A stretch of DNA of 27,715 nucleotides from CAYYMD01 sp964472875. Lineage in GTDB: Bacteria > Planctomycetota > Phycisphaerae > SM23-33. Shown in pieces: positions 23,527 to 27,715 of this stretch (its first letter is position 1; each line of letters starts with the position of its first letter). The position numbers and the translations under genes were made by a program. Below the pieces are notes generated by a model that saw only the letters and a program-made list of their open reading frames with translations, searched no databases and was not told the origin of the DNA. Location of the stretch: positions 1 through 27,715 of the forward strand of contig CAYYMD010000040.1 of NCBI GenBank assembly GCA_964472875.1, in the 5' to 3' direction.

Positions 23527-24456
23527 TCAATAAGATTCGTAACCCCACGGCCGGGAGGTCGGATCAAACTGTTCATCCTGCGATTCCGGCTCGGATGCGG
23601 ATTCATCCGCATGGTAATTTTCGGCCGATGTCTCCTGGTCGGCAGGGCGGGTCTGCTCCTGGTGCCGGTCCATCAGGGTCAGGAACTCCTCTGCCAGCGA
23701 TGTGTAATCCTCCGCACCGTGGCATCGCGGCTCATAATCGAAAATTGTCCGCCCGTAAGATGGACACTCGGCCAGTTTGACGTTGCGCCGGATAAGCGTC
23801 TCGAAGATGCAGGCCTGCGACCAGGGTGAATCGGTCTGGCCTGCGCCGGAGAAGAAGTTTTTTAAATCCTCCAGCACCTCTCCCGCCAGACGCGTGGTGC
23901 TTTCGTACATGCAAAGTATCACTCCGCCGACCTTCAGGTCCGGGTTCACCCGCCGCCTCACCAGAGAGACGGTCTCCAGAAGTTTGCCCAGCCCCTGCAG
24001 CGCAAGGAAATGCGGCTGAAGCGGGATATAAACCTCATCCGCGGCCGCGAGGGCATTAAGCGTCAGCAGTCCCAGCGACGGCGGACAGTCAATCATCACG
24101 AACTCGTACGGCAGCGACACTTCGCCGAGGCGATCGCGCAGAATCTGCTCTCGTCCGACAGTGCCGGCAAGCTCCATCTCCGCGGCCGCAAGGTCTATCT
24201 CTGACGGCGCCACCCACAGGTGCGGAGCGACCATCTTGGCAGTTGGACCTATCGGCTCGGATGAAGTAAGCACGTCATAAATGCTGGTCTGGGACGAGCC
24301 CGGCTCCAGGCCGAAATGCAGCGTAAGGTGGCTCTGGGGGTCCATGTCTACAAGGCACACATCCCGGCCGCGGTTGGCCAGAGCGGCCCCGAGATTAACC
24401 ACCGTGGTGGTCTTGCCAACGCCCCCCTTCTGATTGATCATCGCAATGGTTTTCAC
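23527..24456 (-). CDS. ParA/Soj-family ATPase, orphan
   Basis: A deviant-Walker ATPase of the ParA/MinD family, probably positioning DNA or another cargo on the nucleoid. From a GTG at 24454-24456 it begins MKTIAMINQKGGVGKTTT, with the deviant Walker A (signature Lys10, catalytic Lys15). It continues with LVDMDPQSHLTLHFGL (Walker A'), YEFVMIDCPPSLGLLTLNAL (Walker B) and YIPLQPHFLALQGLGKLLET. The ~60-residue C-terminal tail is acidic and low complexity (ADQETSAENYHADESASEPES...). The frame stays open upstream to 24531, adding MSCHGDIRRIFYVLC..., but that region contains the promoter and terminator and matches nothing; the GTG start aligns with the family. No parB or parS-like site is adjacent, so chromosome segregation is not assured. 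Confidence 0.9.
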   Translation of the reverse strand: MKTIAMINQKGGVGKTTTVVNLGAALANRGRDVCLVDMDPQSHLTLHFGLEPGSSQTSIYDVLTSSEPIGPTAKMVAPHLWVAPSEIDLAAAEMELAGTVGREQILRDRLGEVSLPYEFVMIDCPPSLGLLTLNALAAADEVYIPLQPHFLALQGLGKLLETVSLVRRRVNPDLKVGGVILCMYESTTRLAGEVLEDLKNFFSGAGQTDSPWSQACIFETLIRRNVKLAECPSYGRTIFDYEPRCHGAEDYTSLAEEFLTLMDRHQEQTRPADQETSAENYHADESASEPESQDEQFDPTSRPWGYESY

Positions 24457-24462
24457 AGGGGT

Positions 24463-24490
24463 ATTATACGGGCTGTCGTACCTGAGGCAA
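24463..24490 (-). promoter_or_regulatory. parA promoter, possibly leaderless
   Basis: On the - strand TTGCCT is followed after 16 bases by a perfect TATAAT. Only six bases (ACCCCT) separate the TATAAT from the GTG start, so transcription would begin at or next to the start codon, and no Shine-Dalgarno is possible. Confidence 0.6.
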
Positions 24491-24495
24491 AGGAC

Positions 24496-24538
24496 ATAAA
24501 AAATGCGGCGGATATCGCCGTGGCATGACATCCGCCGC
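24496..24538 (-). terminator. Intrinsic terminator after the lysine-rich protein gene
   Basis: On the - strand GCGGCGGAT pairs with ATCCGCCGC (9 bp) around a 16-base loop and is followed by ATTTTTT. It separates the lysine-rich protein transcript from parA. Confidence 0.85.
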
Positions 24539-24591
24539 CCATTCCTTCGCCTATGCGCCTTGCGCTAAGGCGGTCGTCAAAACTCAAACGA

Positions 24592-24858
24592 CTATCTTCT
24601 TCTCTTCGATTTTTTCTTCTTGGCTTTCTTCTTTCTCGCCGGTTTTTTCTTTTTGGCTTTCTTTTTGGCTTTCTTTTTGGTTTTCTTCTTGGCTTTCTTC
24701 TTTCTTGCCGGTTTTTTCTTTTTGGCTTTCTTCCTGGACTTCTTCTTCTTAGCTTTCTTCTTCGATTTCTTCTTGGCTTTTTTCTTCGTAGATTTTTTCT
24801 TCTTGGATTTCTTCTTTGCTTTCTTCTTGGACTTCTTACGTGTCTTACGTTTCGCCAT
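24592..24858 (-). CDS. Histone H1-like lysine-rich DNA-binding protein
   Basis: The 88-aa product has 57 lysines, plus Arg, Ala, Ser and Pro, and no acidic residue. It is built of irregular repeats of AKKK, SKKK and a longer unit KKKKPARKKKAKKK that occurs twice, resembling the C-terminal tail of eukaryotic histone H1 and bacterial Hc1/AlgP-like proteins. It should be intrinsically disordered and bind DNA or RNA non-specifically in the nucleoid. The start is firm: the perfect Shine-Dalgarno AGGAGGTGAT lies just before the ATG, suggesting high expression. A strong terminator follows. The long Phe/Leu-rich frames on the opposite strand are its mirror image, not genes. Confidence 0.88.
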   Translation of the reverse strand: MAKRKTRKKSKKKAKKKSKKKKSTKKKAKKKSKKKAKKKKSRKKAKKKKPARKKKAKKKTKKKAKKKAKKKKPARKKKAKKKKSKRRR

Positions 24859-25042
24859 GTGTTATCACCTCCTCTCGGGCGTCGTAAAAATGTTCATTAA
24901 AATGTTCGATTTGAAAGCCATCGGTAATTAATTACACACACATTCCAGAACAATGCAAGTCTAATAAAAAATTTTTTGCAAATATTTTCTGCAATCGTTT
25001 CGTCTTATTCGGCTTAGTTTCTTTAAACAATTTTCATCGCCG

Positions 25043-25083
25043 CGCTGGTGGTGTCTATTTTTCCATCACCAGCGACTTTTTTA
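25043..25083 (+). terminator. Orphan intrinsic terminator upstream of nrdJ
   Basis: CGCTGGTG pairs with CACCAGCG (8 bp) around a 16-base loop, followed by ACTTTTTT. It faces + but no gene precedes it on that strand, so it may end a small RNA or act as an attenuator in a longer nrdJ leader. Confidence 0.6.
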
Positions 25084-25122
25084 TAAAAGTTTCTATGCGC
25101 GGCCCGGCCGCGTGAAACCACG

Positions 25123-25150
25123 TTGCAACGCTGCGCGGCAAAGGCATAAT
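25123..25150 (+). promoter_or_regulatory. nrdJ promoter candidate
   Basis: TTGCAA (25123-25128) is followed after 16 bases by CATAAT (25145-25150); an overlapping TATAAT lies at 25150-25155. The start would be near 25157, about 30 bases before the ATG. Confidence 0.5.
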
Positions 25151-25186
25151 ATAATGATGATGAATCACAGATAAGAGAACGCAAAT

Positions 25187-27079
25187 ATGAACCCATCCGA
25201 CAACCCGAATTTATCCGATAACGCTCGGCGGACACTTGAGGCGCGATATCTCAAGAAGAACCCTTCAGGCAAAATTACGGAAACGCCGGCCGAACTATTT
25301 TGGCGCGTTGCGCAAACGGCCGCGGAAGCGGAAAAAAACTTCGGCGCTACGCAGGAGCAGATAAACGACGTCAGCAAAAAGTTTTACGAACTTATGGCAC
25401 GCACGAAATTCCTGCCCAACAGCCCCACGCTGATGAACGCCAAACGGTCTCTGGGCGTGATGAGCGCATGCTTCGTCCTGCCCGTGGACGACAGCATCGA
25501 GGGTATATTCGATTCGGTCAAGCACACAGCCCAGATACAAAAGGCCGGCGGCGGGACGGGATTTTCCTTCGACCGCCTGCGGCCCACCGGTGATTACATC
25601 GCATCCTCCGGCGGGAGAACTTCGGGACCGATAAGTTTCTGGCGCGTCTTCAGCGAGGCGACCCGCGCGATTCAGCAGGGCGCTTTCCGTCGCGGCGCGA
25701 ACATGGGGATGATGTCGGTCAGCCATCCGGACGTGCTGAAATTCATTGTGGCAAAGGAAGATTTATCGGCCTTCGAAAATTTTAATATTTCGGTAAAGGT
25801 TTCAAATGATTTCATGCGCTCCCTGCGCGGCAACGGCAAATTGCCGCACGAGGTTGTCAATCCGCGCACAGGCGATAAATATTTCATACCGCGCGATGTC
25901 GATATCGGCTCCTACACAATCAACGACCTCATCCCCGCCGGTAAACTTAAAGATAAACACGACGTCTACACAGTCGCCGACGTGTGGCGGATGATAATCA
26001 CAGCCGCGCGCAGAACCGCCGAGCCGGGCGTGTGCTTTATCGACCGAGTCAACGCCGACAACCCCACGCCGCAACTCGGCCGCATAGAGGCGACCAACCC
26101 ATGCGGCGAACAGCCGCTGCTGGATTACGAGGCGTGCAACCTCGGCTCTATCGACGTATCAAAGTACGTAAGCGGTGACGGGCTGGATGAGGATGCTTTG
26201 CGCGAGACCATCCGCCTGTCGGTGCGCTTCCTGGACGACATCGTAGAGGCCAACAATTACATCATCCCACAGATAGAGCAGCGATGCAGGGGCAACCGCA
26301 AGATAGGCCTGGGCGTTATGGGTCTGGCCGATGCGATGTTCCTGCTCGGCATCAAGTACGACAGCGAAGAGGGTTTGGAATTCGGGCGGAAGGTGGCCAA
26401 ACTGCTTACCGAGGAGGCCTTTGCCGCCAGCGAGGAGTTGGGGCGGCAGCGCGGCAATTTTGAAAATTTCGCAGGCAGCGTATGGGACAATCGCGGCCGG
26501 CCCATGCGCAATGCCGCCGTCACCACCGTCGCGCCCACCGGCACGCTGAGCATACTGGCCGGGTGCACAGGCGGAATCGAACCGGCCTTTGCGCTGGCGT
26601 TCGAGCGACACGTGCTTCAGGGCCAGCGTCTGCTGGAGGTCAACGCCCCCTTTCGTCGCCACGCCGAGAAGAAGGGCTTCTGGAGCGAGGACCTGGGCAG
26701 GCAGCTGGCGGCCGGGCGTACGCCGGCGGACCTCGGCTGCGGCGACGAGAAAACCCGCCGCATATTTGTAACCGCCCGGGAAATAGCGCCGTCGTGGCAC
26801 GTGAAGATGCAGGCAGCGTTCCAGGAATTCATTGACGGGGCCATATCCAAGACCATCAACATGCCCGCCTCTGCAACCGACGACAACGTGGATGAGATTT
26901 ACAATCTCGCATACGACCTCGGCTGCAAGGGCATCACTGTCTATCGTGACGGCTGTCGCTCCGGCCAGCCGATGACACACGGCGACGGCACACAGCCCTG
27001 CCCTCACTGCGGCGGAGCGGTCAGTATCGAACCCGGCTGCTCGCGCTGCCCGCACTGCGGTAACACGCTCTGCTCGTAG
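25187..27079 (+). CDS. nrdJ: Class II (adenosylcobalamin-dependent) ribonucleoside-diphosphate reductase
   Basis: Reduces ribonucleotides to deoxyribonucleotides with a B12-derived radical, so it works with or without oxygen. The 630 aa include the substrate-reducing Cys95 in LGVMSACFVLPVDDS, KAGGGTGFSFDRLRPTGD, the thiyl-radical Cys306 in TNPCGEQPLLDYEACNLGSI with its partner Cys317, and the TVAPTGTLSILAGCTGGIEPAFA loop. The C-terminus carries two CPHCG motifs (PCPHCGGAV and CPHCGNTLC), the redox/zinc-type tail of NrdJ. It has no N-terminal ATP cone, so allosteric activity control is probably absent. No nrdB-like radical subunit is nearby, consistent with class II. GAGAACGCAAAT precedes the ATG, a weak ribosome binding site. 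Confidence 0.95.
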   Translation: MNPSDNPNLSDNARRTLEARYLKKNPSGKITETPAELFWRVAQTAAEAEKNFGATQEQINDVSKKFYELMARTKFLPNSPTLMNAKRSLGVMSACFVLPVDDSIEGIFDSVKHTAQIQKAGGGTGFSFDRLRPTGDYIASSGGRTSGPISFWRVFSEATRAIQQGAFRRGANMGMMSVSHPDVLKFIVAKEDLSAFENFNISVKVSNDFMRSLRGNGKLPHEVVNPRTGDKYFIPRDVDIGSYTINDLIPAGKLKDKHDVYTVADVWRMIITAARRTAEPGVCFIDRVNADNPTPQLGRIEATNPCGEQPLLDYEACNLGSIDVSKYVSGDGLDEDALRETIRLSVRFLDDIVEANNYIIPQIEQRCRGNRKIGLGVMGLADAMFLLGIKYDSEEGLEFGRKVAKLLTEEAFAASEELGRQRGNFENFAGSVWDNRGRPMRNAAVTTVAPTGTLSILAGCTGGIEPAFALAFERHVLQGQRLLEVNAPFRRHAEKKGFWSEDLGRQLAAGRTPADLGCGDEKTRRIFVTAREIAPSWHVKMQAAFQEFIDGAISKTINMPASATDDNVDEIYNLAYDLGCKGITVYRDGCRSGQPMTHGDGTQPCPHCGGAVSIEPGCSRCPHCGNTLCS

Positions 27080-27126
27080 ACATAGACTTTTTCCAGCATT
27101 GATCGGACGGGGCTATTATTCTTCCG

Positions 27127-27192
27127 CCCCGCAGGCGGGGCTTGCCGTGGAGGCGTTTGTGATTATAGTAAGCCCCCGCCGGCAAGCGGGGG
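27127..27192. repeat. GC-hairpin intergenic repeat, copy 1
   Basis: CCCCGC-AG-GCGGGG hairpin, then a conserved core (CTTGCCGTGGAGGCGTTTG followed by TGATTATAGTAAG), then a second hairpin CCCCCGC...GCGGGGG. The core matches copy 2 at nearly every base. Confidence 0.8.
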
Positions 27193-27231
27193 ATAGTTTT
27201 TCGGCATCCCTCTACATAGAAGCGTTATTAT

Positions 27232-27313
27232 CCCCGCATTCACATGCGGGGCTTACCGTGGCGGCATTTGTGATTATAGTAAGCCCCCGCTGTTATGTTA
27301 AGCGGGGGCTTAC
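27232..27313. repeat. GC-hairpin intergenic repeat, copy 2
   Basis: CCCCGCAT...ATGCGGGG hairpin, core CTTACCGTGGCGGCATTTG followed by TGATTATAGTAAG, then a 12-bp stem GTAAGCCCCCGC / GCGGGGGCTTAC (27279-27313). No T-tract follows, so it is not a standard terminator. Confidence 0.8.
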
Positions 27314-27658
27314 AAACGTGGCCGTGTCTGACAAATTTGCGCGCGCAGTGGCGCGGAAAATTTCGAGATTGGCGGGAAAAAAATAATATTTTTTATATCC
27401 TCTCCCGGCCGTGGGTTATGAATTGCGGATATGCCCTACAGGCGCGGTTTGCGCGCGCAAAGGTGATGTTTCGTCCAAGTATGGAGGGGAAAGTAAAAAC
27501 TTAAAACTAAAAGCTGAAAACTTAAATGCTGCCGGAGGCCGGTGGCCCTGGTGAAGAAATGACGAATGTCGAAATACGAAGCACGAAATGCGAAACAAGC
27601 ACGAAATCTCAAATATCCAAACTCCAAACCGCTCCGGAGTAGGGCGTGCAACTTGCTT

Positions 27659-27715
27659 GCATGCGGGGATAATAACGGCCGCCTATTGGAAAAATATCCC
27701 CCGCTTGACAGCGGG
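27659..27715. repeat. GC-hairpin intergenic repeat, partial inverted copy at window edge
   Basis: GCATGCGGGGATAATAACG is the inverse of CGTTATTATCCCCGCAT found at the left edge of copy 2 (27223-27239), and CCCCCGCTTGACAGCGGG at the very end resembles the second hairpin. The element continues past the window. Confidence 0.6.

Larger units (their letters stand above)
24859..25186. other. Divergent intergenic region between the Lys-rich gene and nrdJ
   Basis: This AT-rich 328-bp stretch (polyA/T tracts around 24965-25000) holds the Shine-Dalgarno of the lysine-rich gene, an orphan + strand terminator-like hairpin at 25043-25083 and the nrdJ promoter. I looked for a cobalamin riboswitch, expected in some class II reductase genes, and saw no B12 box. 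I could not identify a clear NrdR box pair. Confidence 0.5.
27080..27715. other. Gene-free terminal region rich in repeats
   Basis: From the nrdJ stop to the window end I find no gene. It contains two long direct-repeat units with GC hairpins (27127-27192, 27232-27313), an AT-rich low-complexity tract of Aaa/cgaaat words (about 27490-27620), and a partial inverted copy of the hairpin unit at the very end. Short open frames across it lack ribosome binding sites and change with the repeats. Confidence 0.6.

Noticed and set aside
24553..24931. Phe/Leu-rich membrane-protein-like + strand frames
   Set aside because: They are the complement of AAG/AAA lysine codons in the H1-like gene.
24859..25186. 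Possible cobalamin riboswitch ahead of the B12-dependent reductase
   Set aside because: I saw no B12 box or the expected stem organisation; only a simple terminator-like hairpin is present.

Overview
The window looks like a piece of a Planctomycetota chromosome, probably class Phycisphaerae. The evidence is gene content, not a marker gene: an LptD with a Thr-Arg-Pro-Ala-rich linker, a secreted protein ending in a CPIMG...FCCKGCP module, an extremely lysine-rich histone-H1-like protein, a GroEL ending in GGGMEDMY, a class II ribonucleotide reductase, and GC-rich 'accounting-style' intergenic repeats. No rRNA or tRNA gene was seen.

Layout. (1) 1-6143 is a defence region. It holds a DUF4258/DUF2283 toxin-antitoxin-like pair, the C-terminal stump of a type IIG-like restriction-modification enzyme that runs right up to the first CRISPR repeat, a 21-repeat CRISPR array (990-2344, + strand), a type II-C-like cas9 of 1162 codons on the - strand, and a tracrRNA gene (about 6034-6143, + strand) divergent from cas9. 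No cas1, cas2, csn2 or cas4 is present in the window. The parts needed for interference are all here: an array with a promoter-like sequence in each repeat, a tracrRNA with promoter, anti-repeat and terminator, and a Cas9 with all RuvC and HNH catalytic residues. (2) 6247-10612 holds a soluble multi-PAS histidine kinase, a secreted metal-binding-type protein and a secreted alkaline phosphatase. (3) 10648-17819 (- strand) holds rarA, lptD and the translation/nucleotide cluster rpsB-tsf-pyrH; frr, often found after pyrH, is missing. (4) 18267-20847 (+) holds a degenerate receiver-domain protein followed by groES-groEL and a strong terminator. (5) 20989-23503 (+) holds a ROK-family glucokinase and trpE. 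(6) 23527-24858 (-) holds an orphan ParA, possibly translated from a leaderless mRNA, and the lysine-rich DNA-binding protein. (7) 25187-27079 (+) holds nrdJ. The last ~640 bases are repeats without a gene.

The most notable system is the compact Cas9 locus at 985-6143. Its cas9 and tracrRNA promoters are interleaved head to head within 37 bp, its repeats each look like a sigma70 promoter, its array contains two duplicated spacers, and its upstream edge cuts cleanly into a restriction-modification gene. All functional statements are from reading the sequence; no database search was run.
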